Shown here: piece by piece, positions 53,536 through 62,280 of the stretch
Numbering within the stretch: the first letter of the stretch is position 1
Layout: each line of letters opens with the position of its first letter
NCBI GenBank assembly: GCA_016790515.1
Contig: JAEUOY010000079.1
Span: 16,768 to 80,767, forward strand
DNA length: 64,000 nt
Reading direction: 5' to 3'
Origin: Burkholderiaceae bacterium
Lineage (GTDB): Bacteria; Pseudomonadota; Gammaproteobacteria; Burkholderiales; Burkholderiaceae_C
The notes under the pieces: model-generated
The model's database searches: none
Seen by the model: the letters and a program-made list of their open reading frames with translations, nothing else
Told to the model about the DNA's origin: nothing
Position numbers and translations under genes: made by a program

Positions 53536-56063
53536 CGTGAAGGGGCTCCTGACCCGGGCTGTAAAGCAACATTCGCACCACCCACGGGCGCGGTCCAATG
53601 CCAGTAGCGCCTGCGCACATCCCGAGTGCAGGATGCCGTGCCATCGTGCCATACCCACGCACCGCAGCGGTCGCTTCGCACCACTTCGATGCCTCGATCG
53701 GTGTAACGGGCCAGCACATCGGGCGCCGGATGACCGAAGCGGCTGCGGTAGCCGGCCTGGACGATGGCCTGCGCCGGTCGCACCGCATCGACGAAGGCGC
53801 TGCTCGACGAGGTGCGGCTGCCGTGGTGGGGCACCATCAGCCAGGTGCTCGCCAGCCCATCGCCGCTGCGCTGGATCAGCGCCGCTTCCTGCGCGGCCTC
53901 GATGTCGCCGGTCAGCAGCAGGCTGCGGCCGGCGGCGTCGGTGGCCTTCAGCACGCAGGACAAGGCGTTGGGCTTGCGCGCGCCGGCCACGTCGTCATCG
54001 CCCGGGTGCAGCATCTCGAAGCGCACCCCGTCCCACAGCCAGCGCTGGCCCGCGCGACACGGCGCGTGCGGCACGCCGCCGGCCAGCAGCGGGTGCCCCG
54101 GTTCCAGCGAGCTGCGGATCGCCGCCACCGGGTGGCCGGCCAGCAGGCTGGCGGCGCCGCCGACATGGTCGCTGTCGCGGTGGCTGAGCACCAGCAGGTC
54201 GACCCGCGGCTCGCCGCGGTGGCGCAGCAGCGGCAGCAGCACGCGCTGGCCGGCGTCGCTCTCGCGCGAATACTGCGGCCCGGTGTCGTAGACCAGCAGG
54301 TGGCGCCGGGTGCGCACCAGCACCGCGGTGCCCTGGCCGACGTCGGCGGCGACCAGCTCGAAGCGGCCCTCGGCCGGCCGCACCGGCGGCGGCCACAGCA
54401 GCGGCAGCAGCAGCGGCAGCGCGAGGCCGCGCACGACCCAGGGCGCCGGCAGGACTGCCAGCAGCGCACCGACGAGGCCGCAGACGGCGATCCAGGGTGG
54501 CGGCGCCGCAGCCGTCCACACCGCCAGCGGCAGCTGCGCCAGCCAGCTCAAGGCCCAGGTCAGGGCCTGCACGCCCCAGCCGGCGGCCGTCCACAGTGGC
54601 GGCAGCGCCATGCCCAGCAGCGCCAGCGGCGTGATCAGCAGCGTGACCAGCGGGATCGCGAACAGGTTGGCGACCAGCCCGACCACGCTCAGCTGCTGGA
54701 AGATCACCAGCGACAGCGGCGCCAGCCCCAGCGTCGCGACGACCTGGGTGCGCAGGTGGCCGCGCAGGATCGCGGCAGCGCCGCCGGGCCGTTCGCCGCC
54801 CCGCACCGGCTCGGACACCATCAACAGCGCGACGGCGGCAAACGACAGCCAGAACCCCGGCTGCAGCAGCGCCCAGGGGTCGATCGCGGTGACGACCACC
54901 GCCGCCGTGGCCAGCACCAGCACCCAGGGCCAGCGCCAGCCCAGGCTGCGCAGCCCCACCGCCACCGCCAGCATGATCACCGTGCGCTGCGCCGGCACGC
55001 CCCAGCCGGCCAGCAGCGCATAGGCGGTGGCCAGCGCCAGCCCCAGCCAGCGGCCGGCCACCGGCGCCGGCAGCCACTGCATCAGCCGCGGGCTGCGCCG
55101 CCAGGCCCAGGCGCCCAGCGCGCCGGCCAGCCAGGCGAACATCGTCACGTGGACGCCGCTGATCGAGACCAGGTGGGCGATGCCGGTGCGGCGAAACAGG
55201 TCCCAGTCCTCGCGCTCGATCGCCGCCTGGTCGCCCACCACCAGCGCCGCCAGCACGCCGGCGCTGCGCGCATCGCCCACCCGGCGGGCGATCGCGTCGC
55301 GTACCGTCTGGCGCAGCCCCTGCACCGGGTAGCCCGCGTCGTCGGCCAGCCGCTGCGCCGCGGCCCGGCCCTGCTGCACGCGCACGTAGCCGGTGGCGCC
55401 GATGCCCTGCTCGAACCACATCAGCTCGACGTCGAAGCCGCCGGGGTTCAGCGCGCCATGCGGCTGCTTCAGCCGCAGCGGCAGCCGCCAGCGCTGGCCG
55501 GCACGCAGGTCGTCGCGCGGGTCGTCGAGCAAGGCCTCGTCCTGGAAGTTGTTGTACCAGCCCAGCGCCAGCCGCGGCGGCAGCCGCACCGGCTGGCCGC
55601 GCCATTCGGCCCGCTCGACCTCGAACCCGAAGCGGGTGCCGGCCGGTCCGGTCTGCGGCATCGTCGCGATCACGCCGGTGACCTGCAGGTCCAGGCCCTC
55701 GAGTGCGGCAGCCAGGCGCTCGGCCAGCCTGGCCTCGGCCCGCAGCCCGGTGAGGCCGAAGGCCAGCGCGGCGGCACCGCAGAACGCCAGCAGCCAGCCG
55801 AGCGCCGCGCGCGGACGCGCAGCGCCGTCGGCCGGCCGCAGCGCGCGGACGAGCGCCGCGGCCAGCGCTGCAGCGCCGGTCACGGCCAGCATCGCATGGG
55901 TCTGCGTCGACGCCAGCGCCGGCTGCTGCAGCTGCGCGGCCAGCGCGATCAGCCAGCTGGCAGCCAGCAGCGCCAGGCCGGCATCCGGCGGCAGCCCGTG
56001 GGGTGCCGGGCGAGCGGCGACAGCGCCCGGCGGTGCATGCGCTGCGCGGGCGCTGGCCGACAT
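53532..56063 (-). CDS. comEC: DNA internalisation-related competence protein ComEC/Rec2
   Basis: An 843-aa membrane protein with an N-terminal DUF4131 part (residues about 30-200), the competence helix bundle (IAHLVSISGVHVTMFAWLAG, YALLAGWGVPAQRTVIML), and a C-terminal metallo-beta-lactamase-like domain with VLSHRDSDHVGGAASLLAG and VPHHGSRTSSSS. ComEC is the inner-membrane channel for single-stranded DNA in natural transformation; the nuclease-like domain may degrade the other strand. ATG 56063 is divergent from ridA. The coupling of its stop to an ATP-grasp gene looks positional rather than functional. Confidence 0.93.
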   Translation of the reverse strand: MSASARAAHAPPGAVAARPAPHGLPPDAGLALLAASWLIALAAQLQQPALASTQTHAMLAVTGAAALAAALVRALRPADGAARPRAALGWLLAFCGAAALAFGLTGLRAEARLAERLAAALEGLDLQVTGVIATMPQTGPAGTRFGFEVERAEWRGQPVRLPPRLALGWYNNFQDEALLDDPRDDLRAGQRWRLPLRLKQPHGALNPGGFDVELMWFEQGIGATGYVRVQQGRAAAQRLADDAGYPVQGLRQTVRDAIARRVGDARSAGVLAALVVGDQAAIEREDWDLFRRTGIAHLVSISGVHVTMFAWLAGALGAWAWRRSPRLMQWLPAPVAGRWLGLALATAYALLAGWGVPAQRTVIMLAVAVGLRSLGWRWPWVLVLATAAVVVTAIDPWALLQPGFWLSFAAVALLMVSEPVRGGERPGGAAAILRGHLRTQVVATLGLAPLSLVIFQQLSVVGLVANLFAIPLVTLLITPLALLGMALPPLWTAAGWGVQALTWALSWLAQLPLAVWTAAAPPPWIAVCGLVGALLAVLPAPWVVRGLALPLLLPLLWPPPVRPAEGRFELVAADVGQGTAVLVRTRRHLLVYDTGPQYSRESDAGQRVLLPLLRHRGEPRVDLLVLSHRDSDHVGGAASLLAGHPVAAIRSSLEPGHPLLAGGVPHAPCRAGQRWLWDGVRFEMLHPGDDDVAGARKPNALSCVLKATDAAGRSLLLTGDIEAAQEAALIQRSGDGLASTWLMVPHHGSRTSSSSAFVDAVRPAQAIVQAGYRSRFGHPAPDVLARYTDRGIEVVRSDRCGAWVWHDGTASCTRDVRRRYWHWTAPVGGANVALQPGSGAPSR

Positions 56064-56127
56064 CGCTGCAGTGTAGGATGCCGGCCCGTCCCGTCCCAGC
56101 CACCTCCGAACCGCAGCAGGCCACCCC

Positions 56128-56583
56128 ATGTCCGTCTACGACAAGCTCTCGAAACTGGGCATCACCCTGCCCCCGGTGGCCACCCCGGCCGCCGCCTACG
56201 TGCCCTTCGTGCGCACCGGCAACCTGGTGTTCGTCTCGGGCCACATCGCCCGCCGCGAGGGCAAGCCCTGGGTCGGCCAGCTCGGCGGCAGCATCGCCAC
56301 CGAGGAAGGCAAGGCCGCTGCGCGGGCGATCGCGATCGACCTGATGGGCACGCTGCAGGCCGCGGTGGGCGATCTGAACAAGGTGCGGCGCATCGTCAAG
56401 CTGATGAGCCTGGTCAACAGCACGCCCGGCTTCACCGAGCAGCACCTGGTGACCAACGGCGCTTCGGAGCTGTTCGGCGAGGTGTTCGGCGCCGCCGGCG
56501 CCCATGCCCGCAGCGCCTTCGGCGTCGCGCAGATCCCGATGGGCGCCTGCGTCGAGATCGAGCTGATCGCCGAAGTCGACTGA
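56128..56583 (+). CDS. RidA-family protein (long form)
   Basis: A 151-aa YjgF/RidA-family member of the longer subgroup: LGITLPPVATPAAAYVPFVR, NLVFVSGHIARREGKPWVGQ, EEGKAAARAIAIDLMGTLQA, RRIVKLMSLVNSTPGFTEQH and SAFGVAQIPMGACVEIE. The C-terminal Arg-x-x-x-G pattern (RSAFGV) that binds the carboxylate in RidA is kept. Imine/enamine deaminase activity is likely but the natural substrate of the long form is unknown. It is 64 bp from the divergent comEC and is followed by dsbB. Confidence 0.88.
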   Translation: MSVYDKLSKLGITLPPVATPAAAYVPFVRTGNLVFVSGHIARREGKPWVGQLGGSIATEEGKAAARAIAIDLMGTLQAAVGDLNKVRRIVKLMSLVNSTPGFTEQHLVTNGASELFGEVFGAAGAHARSAFGVAQIPMGACVEIELIAEVD

Positions 56584-56585
56584 CC

Positions 56586-57077
56586 TTGGCGCAGAACACC
56601 CAGGCCCGCGGCCTGCTCGCGGCGATCGCCGCGGTCCCGCTGCTGGCGGTGATGGCGGCCTTGCTGTCGCAGCATGTCTGGGACATGCAGCCCTGCGCCT
56701 GGTGCGTGCTGCAGCGGCTGATCTTCGTCGCGCTGGCGCTGGCCGCCGGCCTCGGGCTGGTGCTGCCGGGGGCCCTCGGCTCGCGCATCGGCGCCGCGCT
56801 GGCGCTGGTGCTGGCCGGCCTGGGCCTGGCCACCGCGCTGTGGCATCACTTCGTCGCCAGCAGCTCGGCCTCGTGCAACCTGACGCTGGCCGACCGGGTG
56901 ATGGGCGCCACCGGGCTGGACAGCCTGCTGCCGCAGGTGTTCGCGGCCTACGCCTCCTGCGCCGACGCCAGGGTCGACCTGGCCGGCATGCCCTACGAGT
57001 TCTGGAGCGGTGCGCTGTTCACGCTGCTGGGCATGATGGCGCTGTGGGCGCTGCGCATGCTGCGCCGGCCGGCCTGA
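56586..57077 (+). CDS. dsbB: Disulfide bond formation protein B
   Basis: A 163-aa four-helix inner-membrane quinone oxidoreductase that reoxidises DsbA. The first periplasmic pair is in MQPCAWCVLQRLIF (CxxC) and the second loop carries SSASCNL and YASCADA. The conserved arginine of the quinone site follows the CxxC. The start is uncertain: TTG at 56586, two bases after the ridA stop, gives a normal length, and no ATG precedes the first helix. It is coupled closely to ridA. Confidence 0.88.
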   Translation: MAQNTQARGLLAAIAAVPLLAVMAALLSQHVWDMQPCAWCVLQRLIFVALALAAGLGLVLPGALGSRIGAALALVLAGLGLATALWHHFVASSSASCNLTLADRVMGATGLDSLLPQVFAAYASCADARVDLAGMPYEFWSGALFTLLGMMALWALRMLRRPA

Positions 57078-57088
57078 CCGGCCTGGTC

Positions 57089-59278
57089 TCAGCGGAACGG
57101 TTCGGCACGCGCCAGCAGCGCTTCCAGCCCGGGCTCGTTCGGATCACGCGGCAGTCCCGGGTGGATGATCGCCACCTGGCAGCTTTCGGCGGCTTCGACC
57201 AGTTGGCGGTAGGTGCCCGCCGCGAGGTCCTTGATGAAGGCCTGCTTGCGCTCGTCGTAGCCGAACATCCGGTCGTTGATCAGCTGGCACTCGTTGCAGC
57301 TGGGGCAGCGCGCGGTGTCGATCCAGGCTTCGTCCCTCGAATGCGCGGCGGGCGCCGCCTCGGCCTCGACGGGAGCGCCCGCCTTCGATGCCGCCGTCGC
57401 AGGCGCCGCCGGCGCCTGGGCTTGTTGCGCCGTCGACCACGCCGCCTTCTCGCGGGCCAACAGCCGCTCGGCATGCGAATCGTGCACGCCGCCATGCTCC
57501 TGCAGCCGGCGCCACAGCAGCAGGCAGCGCCGGGTGGCCTGCATCAGGCGGGCGTCGACGATCACCCGCTGCAGCACATCGTGTTCGTCGACCACCCACA
57601 GGAACGGCACCCGCTGCACCGCGTCGGCATCGGCGAGCGTCAGCCATTCGTCGACCGGCAGCATCTGCGCGCCCCAGCCTTCGGCGGGCACCCGCGCGAA
57701 GTGCGCGGCGTGGCGGGCATCGCAGAGCACGAAGTCGGCGAAGCTGAAGGCGCAGCGCTCGTGGGCGCGCTGCAGCGCCGCATCGGCGAAATCCAGCGTC
57801 TCGACCGACCAGTCGTCGTCGGGCTGCGGGTTGTTCTCGAGCGAGAAACGGGTCGCCCAGTTGTCGCCGGCCGTGGCGTCGTAGCTGAAGGCCGGGAAGG
57901 CGCGTGACTGCATCGCCGCGGCCGAGCTCAGGTAGGGCGGCAGCTGGCCCGCAGGCTGCGCCGAGCCGGCGAAGACGCTGAACAGTGCCGGGCCGCGGCA
58001 GGCCAGGCCGCGCGCGATGCGCTCGCGCAGCGCCCACAGGTTGGCGCTGGCCGACTGCAGCACGAACATGCCGCCCAAGCCCATCGCCGCGGTCGCCAGC
58101 CGCGCACTGCGCACGCCGAAGGCGAAGCGGCCGGTGCCGATTGACGCTTCCTCGAGCAGATCGGAAGTCTGCACCAGCACCTTGACCGGCAACCCGGACG
58201 ACAGCATCTCCATCAGGTTGGCGTTCTCCGGCGCGTCGTTGCGGTCGGGCGGGATGCAAACCAGGTAGTCGGGGAAGCGCGCCAGGTCGTCGGCGGTCAG
58301 CGCGTTGTCGTCGAAGGCCTCGAAGAACAGGTCGTGCTCGGCCTCGGCATAGCGCCCCTGCACCTCGAGTTCGGCGATCGCCAGCGCCCTGGCCAGCGCC
58401 ACCAGTTCGGGCAGGCGCTGGCCGAAGGCCTCGGCCGCCGCGGCGCAGTTGTCGAACGCGAACCCGAACCGGCGGCCGGCGCCGACGTCGTCGCCTTCGC
58501 CATCGTCGGCGGCGAAGAAGCGCTGCGACTCCAGCACCGCCAGCGTGCGCTCGAGGCGCTCACGCCGCGCCGGCGGCAGTTCGTCGCGCGGCAGGCCCTT
58601 GCCGACGATGCGCGACAGCCGGTCGAAATCGAAGGCCGACTGGTGCGGCCCGCCGACCGACGCGCGCAAGGCCTGCGGCTGCCGGCCCGCCTGCGAGTGG
58701 CTCAGCGCGGCGCGCAGGATGTCCGACAGCTTCAGCACCAGGCGCGACAGGTCGGCCCGGAACCGGCGTGTCTTGTCGCGCTGCGCGGCGCGCCAGGCAT
58801 GGCTGATCAGGCGCGCCGGCATCTCGTGCGTGCAGCCGATCACCTCGCCGTCGGCGCGCAGCGCAGCGCCGGCATGGGTCAGCACCTTTTCCAGCGTCTC
58901 GCCCTCGCGCGCGCCCAGCCGCTCGGCCGCCTGGTCCCACAGCGTGGACAGCAAGCCGGCGGCGCCGCCATCGACCGCCCGGCGGATCTCGGTCTCGAGC
59001 TGCAGCGCGTGGCGGCGCAGCCGCTCGCCCTCGATGCCGCGCGGCGCGACGTCCTGCAGCACCGTGTCGACCAGTTCGGACAAGGTGTGGCCGAACGCCG
59101 GGCCGGGCCCTGTCGCCAGGACCAGCGGGAAGTCATGGCGCAGCGCGCCGAGGTCGCGGTACGGCGCCAGCAGCGCCGGGCGCAGGCCGAGCCCGGCGAT
59201 CGCCTGCAGCCCATCGCCCGAGCGCCTGCCGCCGAGGTGGAAGATCAGCTGATCCTGGTGCTTGGCGGGCCTGTCCAT
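57089..59278 (-). CDS. 729-aa Fe-S protein of the KorAB locus
   Basis: A large protein without a recognisable catalytic domain over its first 600 residues (PHQSAFDFDRLSRIVGKGLP, FPDYLVCIPPDRND). The end is ferredoxin-like: CPSCNEC at 658-664 and C700 in AESCQVAIIHPG, spaced for one [4Fe-4S] cluster. There is an Ala/Pro linker at about 615-640. One base separates its ATG from the korB stop. It probably serves as electron acceptor or partner of 2-oxoacid:ferredoxin oxidoreductase. I know no characterised member, so the role is inferred from context. Confidence 0.7.
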   Translation of the reverse strand: MDRPAKHQDQLIFHLGGRRSGDGLQAIAGLGLRPALLAPYRDLGALRHDFPLVLATGPGPAFGHTLSELVDTVLQDVAPRGIEGERLRRHALQLETEIRRAVDGGAAGLLSTLWDQAAERLGAREGETLEKVLTHAGAALRADGEVIGCTHEMPARLISHAWRAAQRDKTRRFRADLSRLVLKLSDILRAALSHSQAGRQPQALRASVGGPHQSAFDFDRLSRIVGKGLPRDELPPARRERLERTLAVLESQRFFAADDGEGDDVGAGRRFGFAFDNCAAAAEAFGQRLPELVALARALAIAELEVQGRYAEAEHDLFFEAFDDNALTADDLARFPDYLVCIPPDRNDAPENANLMEMLSSGLPVKVLVQTSDLLEEASIGTGRFAFGVRSARLATAAMGLGGMFVLQSASANLWALRERIARGLACRGPALFSVFAGSAQPAGQLPPYLSSAAAMQSRAFPAFSYDATAGDNWATRFSLENNPQPDDDWSVETLDFADAALQRAHERCAFSFADFVLCDARHAAHFARVPAEGWGAQMLPVDEWLTLADADAVQRVPFLWVVDEHDVLQRVIVDARLMQATRRCLLLWRRLQEHGGVHDSHAERLLAREKAAWSTAQQAQAPAAPATAASKAGAPVEAEAAPAAHSRDEAWIDTARCPSCNECQLINDRMFGYDERKQAFIKDLAAGTYRQLVEAAESCQVAIIHPGLPRDPNEPGLEALLARAEPFR

Positions 59279-59279
59279 G

Positions 59280-60269
59280 TCAAGCGGCCTGCTGTGCCGG
59301 AGCTTCGTCGTCGGGCCACACGGTGACCTTGTCGAGCTCGCGGTCGAGCCCGGCGCGGATGTAGGCCGGCGACCGCAGCTGCCCGGCGTGGCGCAGGTCC
59401 TCGTAGCAGGGCGCATCGGGGTTGCGGTAGAGGATGCCGACGGGGATCGGCTCGTCCATCGACGCGATCTCGCGCGCGCGGCCGAGGTCGATCGGATCGT
59501 GCGCGCGCTGGTTGCGGTAGGCCGCCGACAGGCCGGGGCTCAAGCGCAGCCCGTTCTCGTGCGTCAGCAGCACCGTTCGCTGCGGGTCGTGCAGCCAGGG
59601 GTCGAAGGCCTTGGGCATGAACTCGGGGCAGCGCTGCAGGATGCGCACGAACGAGAAGCCGCGGTGGTGGAAGGCCGCCTTCAGGATGTCGTAGAGCACC
59701 TCGGGCACCCAGTCGACCGCCTGCGCGACGAACGAGGCGCCCTGCACGCCCAGCGTCACCGTCAACGGGTTCATCGGCTCGAGCGTCGCGCCGTAGGGCG
59801 TGGTGTTGCTCTTCAGCCCGCGCGGCGAGGTCGGCGAGGCCTGCTTCTTGGTCAGGCCGTAGACATGGTTGTCGTGCAGCACGACGGTGAGGTTCATGTT
59901 GTAGCGGATCGCGTGGATCCAGTGCGCCGCGCCGATGCTGCAGCAGTCGCCGTCGCCGGTGCTGACGAACACGTTGAGGTCGGGCCGGGCCATCTTGATG
60001 CCTTCGGCGACCGGGAAGGCCCGGCCGTGGACGCCGTGGAAACCGTAGGTCTTCATGTAGTGCGGCAGCCGGCTCGAGCAGCCGATGCCGGAGACGAACA
60101 CCGTGTTCTCGGGCGCCAGGTTCTCGTCGCTGCACAGCCGCTGCATCGCCGCCAGGATCGCGTTGTCGCCGCAGCCGCTGCACCAGCGCGGCACGCCGCC
60201 CTGGTAGTCCTCGAGGGCGTGGTGCTCCTCGTGCAGCTTGATGACACAGTGACTGAGGGGCAGGCTCAT
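59280..60269 (-). CDS. korB: 2-oxoacid:ferredoxin oxidoreductase, beta (TPP) subunit
   Basis: A 329-aa subunit that binds thiamine diphosphate and a [4Fe-4S] cluster. VPRWCSGCGDNAILAAMQR and SGIGCSSRLPHYM supply the cluster cysteines; STGDGDCCSIGAAHWIHAIR followed by NHVYGLTKKQASPT is the TPP/Mg2+ motif (GDG-x(n)-N). Probable substrate 2-oxoglutarate, judging by KorAB-type architecture. The ATG overlaps the korA stop (ATGA). With korA split by an intron, the enzyme may not be assembled. Confidence 0.88.
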   Translation of the reverse strand: MSLPLSHCVIKLHEEHHALEDYQGGVPRWCSGCGDNAILAAMQRLCSDENLAPENTVFVSGIGCSSRLPHYMKTYGFHGVHGRAFPVAEGIKMARPDLNVFVSTGDGDCCSIGAAHWIHAIRYNMNLTVVLHDNHVYGLTKKQASPTSPRGLKSNTTPYGATLEPMNPLTVTLGVQGASFVAQAVDWVPEVLYDILKAAFHHRGFSFVRILQRCPEFMPKAFDPWLHDPQRTVLLTHENGLRLSPGLSAAYRNQRAHDPIDLGRAREIASMDEPIPVGILYRNPDAPCYEDLRHAGQLRSPAYIRAGLDRELDKVTVWPDDEAPAQQAA

Positions 60270-61767
60270 GATGCATTGACCTTCCGTTGCAGCGCCTGGC
60301 GGGCGACGCGGGCGATGTCGCCGGGCTTGATCGGCTGGCCGCGCGCCTGGCTCCAGCAGTCGATGTCGACCAGGAAGCGGGATCGCAGCATCATCGCCAG
60401 CGCCGAGTAGCGGCGGTTGTCGGCGTCGATCAGTTCGTCCTCGGGCTTGTCGGACCAGTTGCCCTCGATCGTCATCACCTGTTTGAAGCGGCCGAGGATC
60501 TCGCGGATGCCCGACGGCATCGGCTGCAGAAAGCGCAGGTGCATCGAAGACACCGCCAGGCCGTCGGCGCGCAGCCTTGTCACCGCTTCCTCGATCGCCC
60601 CCATCGTGCTGCCCCAGCCGACCAGCAGCAGGTCGCCGCTGTCGCCGCCGAACACCGGCGGCGGCATCAGCGTCTTCTGCAGCGCCGCGAGCTTCAGGCT
60701 GCGCGCGCGCAGGCCCTCTTCATTGATCGCCGGGTCGTAGGCCACCTTGCTGTTGCGGTCGTGCGCCAGGCCGGTCACGGTGTGCATGCCGCCCGGCTGG
60801 CCCGGCTGGAAGCGGCGCGACAGGCCGGTGACCGGGTCCCAGTCGTAGGGCTTGGCACCCGGGGGCACCGGCGTCTGGTCGACCGGCGGCGCCAGCCAGT
60901 CCTCGCTGAAGACCGGGCGCGGGAACGGCTGCTGCGCGGTCGACAGGCTGGCGTCGGACAGCACGACCACCACCATGCCGAAGGTCTCGGCGATCTTGCG
61001 CGCGGTGATCACCGAGTAGAAGCAGTCCTCGATGCTGCACGGCGCCATCACCACCTTGGGCGCGTCGCCGTGGCTGCCGTAGATCGCGGCCAGCGCATCG
61101 CCCTGCTCGACCTTGGTCGGCTGCCCGGTGCTGGGGCCGCCGCGCTGCACGTTGACCACCACCAGCGGGATCTCGGCCATCACCGCCAGGCCGATCGCCT
61201 CCTGCTTCAGCGAGAAGCCGGGGCCCGAGGTGATCGTCACCGCGCACTTGCCGGCGTAGGACGCGCCGATCGCGAAGGCGCAGGCAGCAATCTCATCCTC
61301 GGCCTGGTGCACCAGGCCCCCGACCTTCTCGAACACCTCGCTGAGGTAATGCGAGGCCGAGGTGGCCGGCGTGATCGGGTACATCGCGCAAATGTCCATG
61401 CCCGAGGCGATGACGCCCAGCGCGATCGCGGTGTTGCCGTTGACGACGATCTGCGGCTCTTTCGATCGAGTTGCCGGGATGCGGTACTTGAACGGCAGGT
61501 TCGCCTCGCCCCAGGCGGCGCCGGCCTGGTACAGGCCGACGTTGCTGCGGATGACCTTCTCGTCCTTCTTGCCGAAGATGCGGGCGATCTGTTCGCGCGC
61601 GAGATCGGCATCCAGCCCGTACAGCTTGCACAGCAGGCCCAGCACGAACATGTTCTTGCCCTTGCGCGGGTCGCTGACCAGTTGCTTGCAGCGCTCCTCC
61701 AGCGGCACCTCGTGCACGTCGAAGCCGTCCTTGCGCAGCGCTGCGACGGTCTGGGTGTACGACGCCA
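60266..61767 (-). pseudogene. korA: 2-oxoacid:ferredoxin oxidoreductase alpha subunit, 5' part cut off by a group II intron
   Basis: About 500 codons of the KorA C-terminal part. Coding sense starts at the intron border (LASYTQTVAALRKDGFDVHE) and runs through GKNMFVLGLLCKLYGLD (end of the gamma-type domain), then the pyrimidine-binding alpha domain with AMYPITPATSASHYLSE, and VQRGGPSTGQPTKVEQGD. Full KorA proteins are about 600 aa, so about 100 N-terminal residues lie beyond the intron, outside the window. The intron runs in the opposite direction, so it cannot be spliced from korA mRNA. MHEVPL at 61717 could act as an internal start, but would lack the rest of the gamma domain. Confidence 0.8.
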
Positions 61768-62280
61768 GTGCGCCATGAAGGCGCGATTTGCAACGACAAC
61801 GAGAACAGGAGGATGAACGTCAGCGAATCGAAGCTGGCTGATTGCCGACCGGCAGCTAAAGATGCTGCCTCGCACCGGTGGAGGCCGGGCGAAAGGGGGC
61901 CGCAAAGCTTGGCCGTTTGCCGACGGCCGGGTGTCATGCGCAGAGCGGCCTGAACTGTACCGAGCGAGGGTCGCAAGATCAGCGCGTCGGGCTACCACAA
62001 GGTCTATGGTGAGGCAACGAAGCGTGCGTTGGAAGCCTCTGTATTTACAGCTACCGACCGTCGGCAACGACGGTGATCGTGGCGCGATTCGGCCGTGCTT
62101 GATGTTCGCGGCTGGAGGGTGCGACATGTCGCACTCGATGACGGGGTACCTCCCTCGGCCGTCGTCCGGAGCCACCAGGGGTAGAGCACGCCACCTGTGG
62201 ACCTGAAGGTTGGCAATCGGAACATGGGAACCGGCGACGTCTCGCCCGTGACGGACACGGGCTATCCGCGGCGAACGGGT

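Noticed and set aside
53598-57077. Plus-strand frame of 1159 codons ending with dsbB
   Set aside because: Only the last 163 codons are DsbB; the rest is the antisense of comEC and another frame of ridA.
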